A stretch of 64,000 bases of DNA from Haemonchus contortus (GCA_000469685.2 LS997566.1:41332420-41396419), one strand, 5' to 3'; positions 21,339 to 34,519 are shown, counted from the stretch's first letter. A program made the numbers and translations. The notes: generated from the letters alone by a model not told the origin.

Positions 21339-24300
21339 ATGGCAGAAAGCGACCAAGCGTCGGAGCCAGACGATGGAGCCGGTAAAAGTTGTGAGTACTC
21401 CATAAGTATTGGCCTAAGAGTTCATGTGTTTCGGTTGGTGAAGCCTGAAGACAGAGTAAACTTTTCTTCTAATTAACTACTGATGCAATTTAAGTTGATA
21501 TGCATTGTGTGTTGGGATAGCTGAATCATTTGGTAAGGTAACTTAGAGGTAGAGGCAGCCTTGCAAATTCGAGTCAACAACTCTTTTCCTTATGGAATAC
21601 CTTCTTAATACTATCAATTCGAAAGAAGACGGTTACAGTGATAGCGAGAAGGAATTCATTTACAAGAACGAAGTTACAGTAATGTCCCGTAATAATAAAT
21701 AGATTTAAAGTTACTCACTAACGCTGTACATGAGATGTACTACCTTCGATATCCTGCAAGGAATATGTGGTATTTGACGACGGTTGCGTGTGATTAGTTG
21801 CAATATGAAAGAACCAGTGGCTTATTGTGGAACATTTTTTCAGCATCGTCGGTATTTGGATGTTCTGGAAGCATAACGAATTTTCCGTGCAGCGTCTTCG
21901 CCCTGGTTACCATGGGGCTCACAGGTTATTTTTTTATGTGATGACCTTTTTTGTGTGATGAAGAGAAACCGGAATAAAGTGCCCACTTGGAACAATGCAG
22001 AGCCTGATCATGCAGTTTGACTCAAACAGGAAGCTCCGATAATGATCAAAAGCAGTAGAACCGTTATATCTCTCTCATTTAAAAAGCGGAAACTTGGCGT
22101 GTCGGTTTGTGACTTTAAGTCGGTCTGTCCGTCAGCAAAACTTTCTGATTACGATAAGGATATGGAAAACCCAGTTCCATTCTCATTCTTATATATGAAG
22201 CAGTAACTCGGTATGTAGGTTAATGGAGAAGAGTGAGCACAGCGGAGTGAAGTGAGAAATGTGAAGTGGTTATTTCAAAGCTGATTTAGATCACTAGCAC
22301 TGACTTCGTGCTGGGTATGTCTATACGTCAAGTCAATCGAATATTTAACTCGTAATCCATTAGCTTTTTGCACGAGGTAATCACCCTCACCCCGGCGATC
22401 CTCTCCTCCTGAGGTCTAGATTGAAACTTCATTCTTCCGCCTAGAACCACTCGAAGCACAGGTAAAGTACGCTACCTCTCCTCTGCACTCAAGCCCTCAG
22501 TTTTGAGTAAAAGCCATGCCCCTCCCCCAACTACCCTTTCTAACTACATGGTGAAAGTAAGGAATGAGGCACGGCATAAGCCGGGCGACCCGACTGGTAT
22601 TAGACATATTTGCAATACACAAGTGACTCATATCTTAATCGTGGAGGATTCTGGCCGAGAAGGGGTAGTAAGAAAGCTAGTATCCAGGAATTTATCACTT
22701 GCGTATCCAGTCGAAATCGTTGTTCCGTAGCGAGACTTTTGTTCAACGTTTGTTTTACCACTGGCTGCACACCAGCCACATGCAATTTCGAAAGCTATAT
22801 ACTGCCGATTCGTTCTACATCTTGCTTATCGAGGAACATTGTTCGTATTTAAAGGCACCGTTCACGATAAATTTAGGGTACCTTTTTTGACGGGAATTCA
22901 TAGAACTACTCTAGAATAAAGCGATAACAACGAAAAAAGCGCAAAAAACGATGAATAAGAAGAAATAGAAAGGGTCAAAAAAGAGCCGGAAAGGGGGGGG
23001 GGTTGGACGAGTTCCACATTGGAAGAACGGCGGTTAAGGGAGTGTCCGGGCGAGTGCACGAAGGCGACGCAATGTCTGCAATAGCAGACAACACACCCAA
23101 GCAGACACATCGCTCCAATGCGAATGTGATGAAGGACAATTAGAACTCGTAGTCAGCCTAGCGAGGGGCGAAGGCCTGCCGTCTCCCACTGTTCCCGCCC
23201 TTATTGTGCCCTATCCAGATCGTTTTCCGACCTCATTCCTGCACAAATGGCATCAGAGGGGGCGTCGAATTCAAACCACGTGCAGATCTCCGAAACCATT
23301 TTTTTCGTGAACAGTGCCTTTAAGTTGTCGGAAGCAGCTATTGGACATCGTGTTGACCGTTGGACAAGGATGGTAGTGAGGAAGCAGCATTCACAACGAG
23401 GAACAGTTGCAAACAATAACACTAATCTGCTAGCAGTATCATGCCTGCACACCGCTGCCGACCTATAGATGGCCACTTCAATGATATCAACTGAAGGACC
23501 ATATTGCCGTGATAGCAAAAGCTCTGAAGGAATCCTGATATACACACCAAAACAGTGTTTTACTCTGGCAAAGCATTGCAGAGTAATGCCAGTAAGCGCG
23601 AGCGTGAGTCCAATTCATAGTTCGAGTAGGACATCGGACCATAAATTCACCACATTGCATTACAGAAAACAACCACCATGTTGGACAGTTCATGGAGGAA
23701 GAGGTCATGGCTCTTCAAAGGCACAGTTCAGGATAATTCTGAGTTATCCAGATAAAGACGAAAATGATAAAGAAGGTGGAGAATAGCGCGCTGCAGGCGA
23801 TGAAGGCGCAAGATCGCTGTTTCCAAAGAGATAAAAGGCTCAACAAAAATCGTTGAAAACGGAGCTTGGCAAGAATAAGACTATAAGAATGATGTAGAAG
23901 GGGTGTTTGGGCGAGCTATACAATTTGTGCCGCTGCGCACAGCTCATTGCACTGAGCAAAAACGTCTTTCGAAATTCATTTAATACATACAAAATTGCGA
24001 GCATAATTTGACAAAAACACTATTAACGGCATAAATAAATCACCTTTTCCATCCTCGTAGAGTAGAAATCCAGAAAAATGACCGCAGCAGAAAAGAATAA
24101 AAGAGAATAACAGAATAGGAGCGAAACATCCCCGTACCACTTGGCGATCAGCAGATTACATGCTGAAAGAGTCGGTTCTGTTGCGAATAGCGCACCCTTT
24201 ATCTTCTCGACCGATCGATGGGCGTGTGGGTCCTGGTGCGAATAGCGCAACCTGTATCACCTCGACACTCGTCATGCATACATATCATCGGTTGGCGGAA

Positions 24301-26033
24301 CGCCAACGTCGACGAATCCCGTAATGGAGCTTATGTTATGCTCAATCTATCGAGTTTTTCGTCCCGAGAGCGTCTTTTGTGGTACCCATGGGGGCCACTG
24401 GGTAATCCTCGAAGGGAATCGTAAGAAACACTCTTATTGTGAGTTGCGCCTGTAAACACAGCCGCATTCGAGTGTGATTACTTCCGCGGCGCGCCAAACT
24501 TGCGCAGCCACAGTTTTGTCGCTGTAGGCGGTATCAGAAAACATTTTCATCGAGTATCGTGAAGCACGGAAGTTACGTTTTCCTCAGATGGTCATCTCCT
24601 TTCAAACGTTTCCTTCTCCGACGACTCTGGCACGGGGTTGACGTCATTTCTCCTTCCAGTGTACTTTACAAATTGCCTTATCCGGATTTCGACGGTCACG
24701 TGTGGATTTCTAGCGTTCCTTGCTGGTGTATTGACTCATCACTGGTACTGGCTTCACGGTGTCAAGCTAACTCGAAGAGAAGTAAGCATGTTTCATGAGA
24801 TTTTCACCATCAAGTAGTTCTAAGATTGCCGAGCATATTAATGGCGGTGGATTCAAACTTCCAGATGATTTTCTTTGATGAAGCGAATCTCCTTGAGACC
24901 TCAAACTTATTCGAATATAATCATGGGCCGAACACTGAGGGAACAACGCCTTTTTCAGGTAGGTGAAATTCTAGTTTATCCGCCGTGTCGCTGAAATCTA
25001 TCACATCTTCATTTACAGGTCCAGAAGTGAGTCCCGATGCGCCGACGACTATTTGGCAAGCACTGTTCTGCGACGACAAACAGCTCCAGATGCAAAAGGT
25101 GTGCGTTTCGTGGTCCCAAAACATCTCGAATTTCCACAGCAAACAGCAACAGCACATTACCAACGAAAGCACAGCACATTACCCACGAAACTGCCCTCCA
25201 TATTCTGATAACTTTTAGTCGCACTATGATAAAGTTCTGTAGGTGAGATTAGCGGGAGTGGGAGAAGTCAGCCCTTGTCGGGGGTCCATGGGCATCCCTT
25301 CATCCAGGAAAAGGGCATGAAGCTTCTTGAATTAGGCGCATCAGAACAGTCGTCACCTGGGTGTTCTTTCCAGATGATTACCATCAACTAACTATTAATT
25401 CTTTGTCAATGAACGATAGGATCTAGTCTGATTAAGGCTCTTTCCTTCAGTTCTACAAAGAGCACTATGGCCCAGTCTGGGAAACTGCAAGAAGAAGAGA
25501 ACAAGAATGGAAGGCAATACATTCACCTGTCAGTAGTCATACTCCTTCTCATCATATTATTTTATTTCATTCGAATTTTTTTCTCTTGGGCAGAGTCTTT
25601 CTTGCCCCGGTCCGACCGAGCTCACGAACCTAGGCTTGACTCTGGTGTCGCATCACTTCTACATTTTTTCAGGGCGTGGCATGAGTATGGCCTTACCCTA
25701 ATAGATGTAGAAGTCATAGTATCGTGAATACAAGAGTGGAGCGGCACCAGAATCAAGCTCAGGTTCTTGAGCATGTCACTGCTCTAGTAATCACCGACGG
25801 ATCTTTTCATTATCATTATCGAATAATGTTCGAATTTCCCCTACTCCAAAGGTAGCAGGTAGTAGCCATCCCACTAGGGGAGGGGGATGCTTTTTATTAT
25901 ATGCCTCAAAAGCCTCAAAAGTCTGATGAAGTCTGATGGAATCTGTATTAGTTTCACGTGCGAGCAATCTCCAGAGTAACTCACGAAGTTTGTTTTTCAG
26001 AAACCGACGAATGGAGAAAACAATCAAAAATGA
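21339..26033 (+). CDS. Uncharacterised two-helix membrane protein, copy 2 (seven exons)
   Basis: The exons are 21339-21390, 21844-21924, 24660-24781, 24865-24958, 25019-25098, 25451-25528 and 26001-26033, the same lengths and phases as the paralogue at 1698. The product is again about 179 residues. Changes from copy 1 are conservative: R6Q, I39V, F43L, L47F and A58T, then T to P and R to Q in the last few residues. Hydrophobic segments, HHWYWLHG and the exon 6 motif WETARRREQEW are unchanged. The donors of exon 5 (GTGCGT) and exon 6 (GTCAGT) are weaker than in copy 1, so splicing efficiency might differ. No in-frame stop was found, so I treat it as a working gene of unknown function. Confidence 0.7.
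22851..23321. mobile_element. MITE-K copy, unit 2 only
   Basis: The ends are AAAGGCACCGTTCACGATAA and the complement-like TTCGTGAACAGTGCCTTT; total 471 bp. A G-run lies at about 22988-22997. It is in intron 2 of the second membrane-protein gene and is not evident at the matching place in unit 1. Confidence 0.7.
23717..24453. mobile_element. MITE-K copy shared with unit 1
   Basis: The left end is AAAGGCACAGTTCAGGATAA; the right end (about 24435-24453) is degenerate. Interior GTGTGGGTCCTGGTG (about 24223) is family text. It is in the same intron as the copy at 4691, so it was present before the duplication. Confidence 0.65.
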
Positions 26034-26615
26034 TTGGAGCTTCAAATGATCCGTTTTTACGATTTAAATGTGGATTTTTAAAGTTACTCCGAACGCATAT
26101 TGATGCTTGAATGTCTAATGATTCACGTGTCATTTTATAAATATGCGATGGTATACGATTTATCATATCAGTGGGGGGATACCTGCACTTGATCAATCTG
26201 ATTCCCCTTCTCGGATTGTTTTCATATTTCGGAACATCCTGTTCCAGCCAGCGCCCGGAAACCAATGTAAATTATGCACGCCTGAGAAATCGCTATCCAT
26301 TCTACATGGAACATGCATGAACTCCGAACAAGACTGAAGAATGAATTTCCTTCAGTGGACCTCCTGAATGTCACCTCAAAGGTAGGTGATTGGAAATGAT
26401 AGCGACCAAATTGGATAGATAAACGTCCCATGGTCACAGGAAACAAAGGCCACAGGATCATCGAAATCATCCAATTAATATCGAGGGAGGAGTGGAACGA
26501 ATGAGAAAGAATAGGAAGAGGGGTAAGGTAGGAGGCACGCTGGAGGAGTGGTATAAAACAGCTCGAACGAAATTTTTTCCTGGTAAATCGTTATCCACTA
26601 TGATAGAGCTCGAAA

Positions 26616-28394
26616 ATCTGGTCCGAAAATTGCCTGTGTTGGCATTTAGTCGCTGTTTTTTTCTCCCTGTTTTTTCTTCAAGTTGTAGATGCTGGAGAAG
26701 CCTGGGAGAAGCCCAGACTTTCCAGCTACTACCATTTGAAGTCCCATAGTTTGAGCCAATATAATTAGTTGAAATAACTGATTGCGAATCATTCGAAAAA
26801 GCAATAAGTGTGCCCCCCCCCCCCCTCCCCCACCTTGCTCTTGCCCTACTCTCGGCATGTTTATAATGTTTACGCATTTCTGCCTTATGATGTTTTCGAC
26901 CTTAACGACATGTTATATCTAAAAGCCTAGCGTTGCCAGTCAACCACATCATTCAAAAACCACCTTTTCTAAGGTGAAGAAAAAATGAATTGAAAATCTT
27001 CAAGTAGCGCTACCCAAGCCTTCTTTGGGCTCACGTAGTATCACTTATATTCAAGTAGTATCATGATTGAACAAATGAGATTAGATCGATCTTGAGCCTA
27101 TTCGTGATGTTAATGCTCTCTTTTTCGCTGGAAACAACCCAGGTCTATTTTGATAGAACAACAAGTTGATGTTGTCTTCGTTGTTGTTGTCATCATTGCT
27201 ACAGCTGAACGAGCGGAGGTCCATCGTTAGGATTCTATTAGTGATGCCTTGCCAGCATTCATCAAAGCACGTTCTTGTCAGCTTCATTCAGACTATATCT
27301 TTCACAATTACTTTCTCTTTGTGTCATGAGGACCTCGAATAGTTTATCTTTGAAGGTTTCAAATACTCGGAAACATTTCAAAAGGTTTCAGATTGAGGAG
27401 TGAGAGATTTAGGTAGGACTGGATTCCCCTCGAAGCTCATGAATGTTCGCAAGGGTCATCGATTATCTGAGGAAAGCCTGGGAGTCCAAGCAACAGTGTG
27501 ACCCAACCAAAATGTGAACAGAACAGGAAGTCAGAGTCAGAAAGTTTAGAGTCATTCGATCAAATTCCGCTGAGATCAGTCCCTCTTCTTTCAGAAAGCT
27601 GCAATTGTTGAGCACAAGTAAGAATCACCCTCAATTCCGTATTTTGTGGGTGTTTACTATGTATTATTAGCGATAGTGAAGACCTACAGAACTCAGAGGG
27701 GCTTATCATCCAATATTTCCAATTCTGACGCCCCTTGGATTAGGTAGCGCAGCGCGGTGAGGCCTCGCTTCAAGCTACATACAGAGCATGATGCCAAGTT
27801 TTAGGACCGAAAGGAAGAAATTTCAATTTTACGCTTACCGATAGAAGTAAATGGGAAGTTAATGTTTGATTAACCTCAATAAAAGCGTTTTATTAAAAAA
27901 CTTCAATTAAGCGAAGAAGCACTTTCTCCCATTTAGCAGTAGTGAAGCAGTAACAGACGTAGTTCGTGATGAGTTCGATGCTCCTTCAAGAAAGCCCTTA
28001 CTATCAAGGAAGTACTGGCCGCTCGAGAAACATGACCATCCTATTTTAGTGTTGGGTTTACATTTCCTCAAACATGGCGTCAAACTCACTGGAGAAAAAT
28101 CGAGTTAGTATCAAACCCGGTTTTATGAGTTGGCTTTTCGAATTTCGGGAGGCAGCAGCCTGTTGTTGTTGTTGATCTTGTCGGCTTCTATTAAATTCAC
28201 TAGGCCATCAGATTTAAGACTTCTGCTCGAATCCTGTTCATATCAACTGCTGATACAACGCTGTTTCTTCGGCTAGTAGGGATCACCGAAATCTCCAAGT
28301 AATGCCAGGGATTCCAGGTTTGTCAATGAAGCCTCCACCTTCTCCTTTCACTTCATGTTCCGTGTATTCCGTTCCTCTGAAGATTCAGCTTAGT
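26616..28394. other. Intergenic, no gene supported
   Basis: A C-tract with a T interruption lies at about 26814-26830. Several 60-136 codon frames on both strands lack splice signals and motifs. A GTTGTTGTTGTCATCATT stretch (about 27181-27200) is simple sequence. Confidence 0.4.
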
Positions 28395-28687
28395 GACCTT
28401 GTTGGAATGTTGGTTCTCTTCCAGCCGTTGTTTCTGGCTTCATCAATCTCGCTTTGAGATGTACTCACGCATTCGTTTTCCGCTCCAACACCACAATAGT
28501 ATTCGAATGTAAATCTGTCCTGCGTTTCAGCTGATATACAGGGCGTTATTTCACTCTTCCTATACTCGAGCGTATCAGTTGTTATCAGTCGTTGAGTTTT
28601 TGGACCCGACAGTGGTCTTCCTTTTACCCTTGGGGGCCACTGGGTATTTCCAGGGGAGAACTCAGAAACCATTTTTATCGTGCCTTT
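28395..28687. mobile_element. Half of a MITE-K element (right end)
   Basis: CCATTTTTATCGTGCCTTTGA is the right end. GGGGGCCACTGGGTAT before it matches the right parts of the copies at 24390-24410 and 49096-49112. The left part is missing or unrecognisable. Confidence 0.5.
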
Positions 28688-29454
28688 GAACGTCAGAAAA
28701 ACAAGAGGAACGTGAATCGCAATACATGATTTCCTCTCCTACGGATAGTATTATTTCTTGAGAGTTGTTTAACTATAGCCCCATACTAACGAAGTGCGAT
28801 CGGGAAACGGTGTAGTCATCCGGAAAATGCCGGTGATGGATGTTCGCAATAGACGTATCCTCTAGAATTTGTTGGCCTTCCCATTTCTGTCGTAACAGAA
28901 TCTTGTTTTTCAAATGTTTTCCACAGAATTCCATTCCTAGCATCTTGTATTGCCGTTTAAGTGTCATTTCCACCAAATCTAATCAGCATTCCTCACCTGA
29001 AATTGGCATTCCTCTCTATTCTCCCTTCTTGAGATATGAGCTTTACACAGTCGTACGTGATTCAGACAAATTTGTAGATGTATTTGTTCCTATTTTTCAA
29101 CAAATAAATAGAATAACCACATTTCCGCTTCATTTTTTGTGAATTTATGGACATCTTCTGAGATTTCTGAACATAAATTCTGAATATTTTTTGTGTTATG
29201 ATATCTTTTCGAGAAAATTCTTATGTATTCGCATGAATTTCTGGCAGAACAGTCTTCTTCCTGATTTAAAGGGACTTCCCTATGTATTTCGATCTTGGAA
29301 TTTTGAATATGAATTTGATCAAACTCTATTCAATCTCATCCTTCTCTCAATCCTACAGTAATCTCAAAGCGGAAAGATACGGAGGAGATGAAAAGCGCCG
29401 CCGGGTCTTGATCAGTAGAACTTAAAGAGCAGGCAAGCATTCATATAAAGCTTA
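28688..29454. other. Spacer, nothing recognised
   Basis: No supported exon was found. A 100-codon plus-strand frame (28840-29142) has no motif. Confidence 0.35.
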
Positions 29455-30585
29455 TAAAGGAAAAAATGGGAAAGCTGGAAACATGGCGAGTCAACGTAGC
29501 ACATGCCCTAATGACCTACACCTACACGTGTTGGTTGGAGTGGGTGAGGTGGGAGTGTAAGGAATTGAGCAGGAGCCGGTGCTGAGATATATCCACTCAC
29601 CATTACTCCTCGAAGCCCCGCAAGTGCGTTCATTTACCCGAAGTTTTATCGTGGGCGATCGAACCGTGGGAGAATAGCATGGTAGCAGAATACTACACCC
29701 ATTAGGCCCTAATAGCCTTCGAGTAGTTGGAGCAAAATCAGGGTAAAGGAAGAACTAATTCAGTGAATTTCCGGCAATTTGCTTAAATTTCCGAGGGGTG
29801 GTGTCGCGGGATATGCTACCGGATGTCTGGTCCGAGGTTCCAGTCCAGGACAAACATTCACCTGCCTAAATCAATCAAATCTTTTATCCCTCCACTTTTG
29901 TTTTCTTGGTATCAGAGCCGTCTGGGAGGACATACTCTTAGGCCCTTTCATTGCACAGGACTAAGGGTTCCCTCTCCTCTCAAGTGCAAGGAAAGGAATC
30001 TGCCAATCGTCTGGTAATCCCGCAATGAGCCTTAAAGGCTTGATAATACCTTTCGTCCATCAAATGCCTTTAGTATGTACTTCGGCTGTCATGTCATGAA
30101 TGTATGGGGAACACTCAGGACTACGAAGTTAATGCCCTTGCCAGTTCGCCGCTAAACCGAGCCTGACCGTTTATCCTCCTTCTCCGAACAGGTAAAACAA
30201 CAAGCCGCTTCTAGACTTTTCAGGCTACTTTTTCAGGCCAACAACTCGTCAATCATCCAAAGTGCATAGAGCAATCTTGATCGGGAGGACAGGGCAAGAT
30301 AGAGAACTTGGAATGGATGAGTGGGAAGTATCCAAATTTCGACTAGGTCAGCTCCGTTTCTTAAAACAAAACGATGAATCTTCGGTAGTTGAACGCACTT
30401 GTGGGGGTTTAAGGAGGTAAGGGTGGGCGGATATATCTCGGCACCGACTCTGCTCGATTCCTTTCCTCCCACCTCACCCATTCTAACCAACACGCGTAGG
30501 TGTAGGCCGTTAGGGTATGTGCGACGTTGACTCACCATGTTTCCAGCTTTTTCATTTTTTATCTCCTATAAGCTCTCCCTGAAGG
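29455..30585. repeat. Fold-back repeat with arms of about 200-230 bp
   Basis: The left arm (about 29455-29655) and right arm (about 30355-30585) are inverted copies sharing AAGCTGGAAACATGG, GTGGGTGAGGTGGGA-like text, GAGATATATCC and AAGTGCGTTC or their complements. The spacer of about 700 bp contains a tRNA-like segment (GGTGGTGTCGCGGGATATGC, then GAGGTTCCAGTCC, about 29796-29856) but no transposase. This is either a non-autonomous fold-back transposon or two inverted insertions of one repeat. Confidence 0.6.
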
Positions 30586-31114
30586 CTTACCTACTCTTTT
30601 CCAGTTCAGAAAATGTGAAAGATTCAAAATGAAGCATTATTTATATCATTCTTGATGGTTCTTCCACCGAAATAGCTCTCGAACTATGAAGTGGTCTCCG
30701 AAAGATGTTGAGAGCACACGTGAGAAAAATCGTCCGCATCCTCTAGAGACCACATGGATCTTTCCCTTCCTGCGGGCAGACCTCTCATAAATCAACGGGA
30801 CCAATATGTGTACTCGTTGGACAAAGGAGTAGCGGAAGAAGTGTTGGCACATCCGCCACCTTCTTGAATACTTCAGGGCAAGTCTCGTGACAACAAGTGG
30901 CGTGCCGTTTTTATTGTTAGTATAAATATAAGTTGAGAATTTCTGAATAGGTAGAAAAACGTAAAGGAGACAGTCTCCAAGCGTTCAATTCCGTCTGAGA
31001 GATACGCCCTCCATTCGACTTTCATTTAAAATCGGGGTAGCGCTAGGTAGGGTTAGCGTAGCGTGTAGGACCTACACAAGAGTTGTGGTAGTAAGGCCAT
31101 ACGCAAATCCCTTT
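30586..31114. other. Spacer, nothing recognised
   Basis: No splice-supported exon, RNA gene or repeat family was recognised. Confidence 0.35.
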
Positions 31115-31258
31115 TATCCCAAGGTGAGTTTAGTACCAATGAACCCACCCTGACGCTAGAAGGCTTGGTTGACCTGGGCAGATACTTACATAGTCAGGAT
31201 TCGATCCTCGGACCCTGCACACGCACTATATGCGTCGCACGCGGCTCCACCACATCTT
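31115..31258 (-). mobile_element. SINE-A head fragment
   Basis: On the minus strand the head includes a B-box-like GAGGATCGAATCCTG (about 31197-31212), followed by TGCCCAGGTCAACCAAGCC, as in the family body. The tail is not evident. Confidence 0.55.
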
Positions 31259-34251
31259 CCCATTTGGACAAATACCTCTTTCTTATTGGGCCAGAGAGCC
31301 TCAAAGTATTTCTTAAATGTACTGCTGTTTGATCTGTGAGTCATAGTTTATTTGGCCCAGTCCTACTGCCTTTTTGGACAAATTTTAGATTTGGATCGTC
31401 TCGGAGAGTGACCTAGAAGGGCTACAAGCCTGATGATCTTTAAAGCCATCTTTTTTGAATCCTCTGGTTTGGCAGTGATCTTTGCCTTTGCATCGTTATA
31501 TCTATTGTTCTCGTGGGGTGATGGGATTAGTGAAGCGCCAAGGATCATCAAATTCGCCCACACCCAACCAATTCCTCAGAGATCAACAATAGATGCAGGG
31601 ATTATTGTTTTGGGGGGTTCGCCTATTTCTAAAGATGAGCCCTCCCCCTCTCTCTGGTCTCATATCCGTCGTCCGGATCTCTTCAAGACAATAAGTCAGA
31701 CGCTTTTACTGTTGGGGATGGCTCGTCAACAAAGTTTCTTTCTTCTTACACTTCTTTCTGTCTACTACTACTGCTTTGTCGAAAGCAAAACAAAGCCCTT
31801 CAAAATTCGTCATCATTTTTTCCCCCAGTGCGCACCATTATGTTGGGTGAGGGCGGTGGGGCGACTGCAACCCAAACAACTCGCAACTTTATTGTCTCGC
31901 TGACAAAGAACTCGAAATTCTGTAGGTGTTTTCAGAAAGACTGCAATCTCTTATGGCATATTTCCAAGGCGTCAGCAGACCGATTTTCTGGGAGCTGTTA
32001 TTCCAGGATCTGCAAAGAGCTGTTATTCTTCTACGCATTCATGAAAACCGAAAACCGCCTCGGTCCCTTCCGGCCGTGCCTTAGCCAGTACTCTTCTCTC
32101 TGCTGGGGATAAGGAGCACCTGAATTGCTTAGTTTATCGATCGCTTCAGAAAATCTGGGCAGCAGCCAGAGAACTTTGAACTATGCCTGTGGAGTGAAGT
32201 CTTCAACCTGGGCGGACAACTGAGGGGTCTTGAAGAGCTTCATGCGATCAGCTTCCAGTTCACGATAGGAAGTCCTTCCAATATCTGGAGGCGATATAGA
32301 TCTAGTACCTCGACTAGAGGGTCCGTGATTTTCCCCTAAATGTCACAGAATAAGCAATCTTCGATCAGATCTATTATATTTCGAACTGGACGTTTTTTCC
32401 ATGACGAACGGTTCTCATCTTCGTTGCCATAGATCTCCACTCACGTGTCATGCAATTTTTTCGATTACATAGCTGATGAAGAGCATATTTTTCCGTTGGC
32501 ACGTCCTACCTCAGAAGTGACCTGAAACACGGTTATGGGCCACATTCTTCAAATGCCATAGGCAACAACCCTCCCACCCCCTCCCTCTTCCCTTACATGT
32601 TGATGAACTACCCACATTAGGCTTTGCATAGCTCAGGCTTACCTACATTTTCCTAGAAAAAAAAGCCAAAGACTCCTAGGGGTCAGAGTTAGGTGTTCAT
32701 TTTTTTCCGTTCGGCGTCAAACAGGAGTGAGAAAGGTGGTGACCCGGGAAGGTTTGAGTTTTGTAGTACATGTAAAAAAAATTAAGGATGGCAGTCGCTC
32801 AGGGATTCTCGGGATTCTAACTTCTGGAAAGTCTAATCTAAGTTTGAATAAGTCGTAATTCTGAATCAGTGCAATTTTGTTATTTTTTCAGATGGTGTTC
32901 CTTCATTACAAAACTCTCCAACTTCGGAAACTCTATCCAAATTCTTCAATTTAATTGAATAAAAAAACGTGTAGAAGGGGAATAGATGAAAATTTTGTCA
33001 TGATTGGGTATCGATACTGTGAAATTCTCAGAAAAAGCATCTAATCTGCTCACGACTGATGCACGCTTCTCGTTATGAAGTTACCGCCGGCAATGCAATC
33101 GTATCCTTTGCTTCCACCCACTCTGCTCAACCCTGCTGCTTCTTGAACTCTCAAGAAAGTCTTAGCCAAGGAGCCCTACGACGCCACTGTTCTGTGTCCA
33201 CGAACGAGCCAAATTCTCTTGACAATCTACAGCTTCATTTTTCTTTCTGACCGACGACTTTTCCTCCATAAGAGGTCCACAGGTGACACCAAGTGACTTC
33301 AATGGCGTTTTTCTTCAGCCCAATCTGGCATTTAGAGGAAGGTGGTATGGTGTTCAGCGAAGTCTGATCACCTCCACGGAGGTTCAGGACAAGAGGTTCA
33401 ATCTCGGGTTAACACCACCCTAGGCCAACCAGGTCTTTCATACCTCCGGAGTACCAAACCTTCCTGGGACGTTGGAAGTACGGATGTATATGCCCATCGC
33501 GCAACTCATAGCATAGGATAATACACATCCAAAAACCACAATTATTCTGAATAGAAGCCGCATGCATGGCTGATCTCACAGAAGGGGCTGATTTAAGTCG
33601 AAGATTGTCCTTTCCATATTTGGAATTCTCACCGCTTGTATGCATCAGCGGTTGCAATTATCTCCTCCACCGCATTCCTAGAATATAGTCCATCTAGTCC
33701 ATTCAAGAATTTCAGAGATTCCCTTGAAGGAAACTGCTCGTTCTTTCACATTAGCAAAATCATAAAATGCCTTGGGAACATAGTATTCGTATACTGGAGG
33801 CTGCCATTAAAGGTATTCCTGTGGTCGCACGAAACCCCCAAACATCATTCCATTGAAAATAGAACTTTTTTTGGAAATGCGGAAAAACACGAATTGCATT
33901 TGTCACCAATCAACCCCGCCTCCCACATGCCGTTAGGGTTGTTACTCGTCCACGAGGCGTTTCAAATCGGCGAATCATCGCTTACTGACACTCGAGGGAT
34001 TTCAGGCCGTAGACACAGCGTCTCAAAGCACTTTCACTTCGTTTCAATGCCTCTCAATGCCTGTTTATCTACAATGTTTTTTAACGACTCAGGGCTATTC
34101 CTCTTGTTGCTGCCTACAGATGCTATCCTTTCCTCTCCCGAACTATTTTTTCTCTTACGTATGCTTGAGGTTTTCTCTTTTACTGTCAAGGCGTATGTTC
34201 CTTGAAAGCTTCGGGAATGTTGCAGTCTTTCGGCGTCCACCAATCCCATTT
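31259..34251. other. Unassigned block with long open frames on both strands
   Basis: It contains the two longest plus-strand frames outside the called genes, 31433-31903 (156 codons) and 33636-34205 (189 codons), and an overlapping minus-strand frame 34034-34390 (118 codons). None has recognised motifs, splice partners or repeats elsewhere in the window. They may be remnants of an unfamiliar transposon or chance. Confidence 0.3.
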
Positions 34252-34519
34252 TTGGGATGCGCCCCGCATCCGACTTCCTTTCAACATCACAGAGGTGTTG
34301 TGAGTGTGTATTTGATTTATACAGTGACTTGCGGTGGTCAGCCGATGTGCAAGTCAGTGCTTTTATCCGCCCAGGCGAATCAGGTGTCAATTCTGTCCCG
34401 AAAATGTCCCGGAAAGCCTCGACTGCCTGTGTGTTGAATTTGATGGATTGAAGGTATCAATCCAAAATTCGATTCCCGGACCATGCGTGCCTGATAGTGG
34501 GCCACTTGCGACTACAACC
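34252..34519 (-). mobile_element. SINE-A, near full length
   Basis: The family tail (complement GGGATGCGCCCCGCATCC) lies at 34254-34271, the B-box-like complement CGATTCCCGGACC at about 34470-34482, and the head ends near 34519. Orientation is minus. Confidence 0.7.

Larger units (their letters stand above)
20095..26615. repeat. Segmental duplication, unit 2
   Basis: This is the second copy of the block at 1-7880. It lacks the SINE-B at 741, the SINE-A at 1207 and the MITE at 1814. It carries an extra MITE-K (22851-23321) not obvious in unit 1, while a MITE-K in intron 2 is shared. Intron 5 is much shorter here (25099-25450) than in unit 1 (6004-6785). Similarity ends near GAAATTTTTTCC at about 26570-26600. 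Confidence 0.85.
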
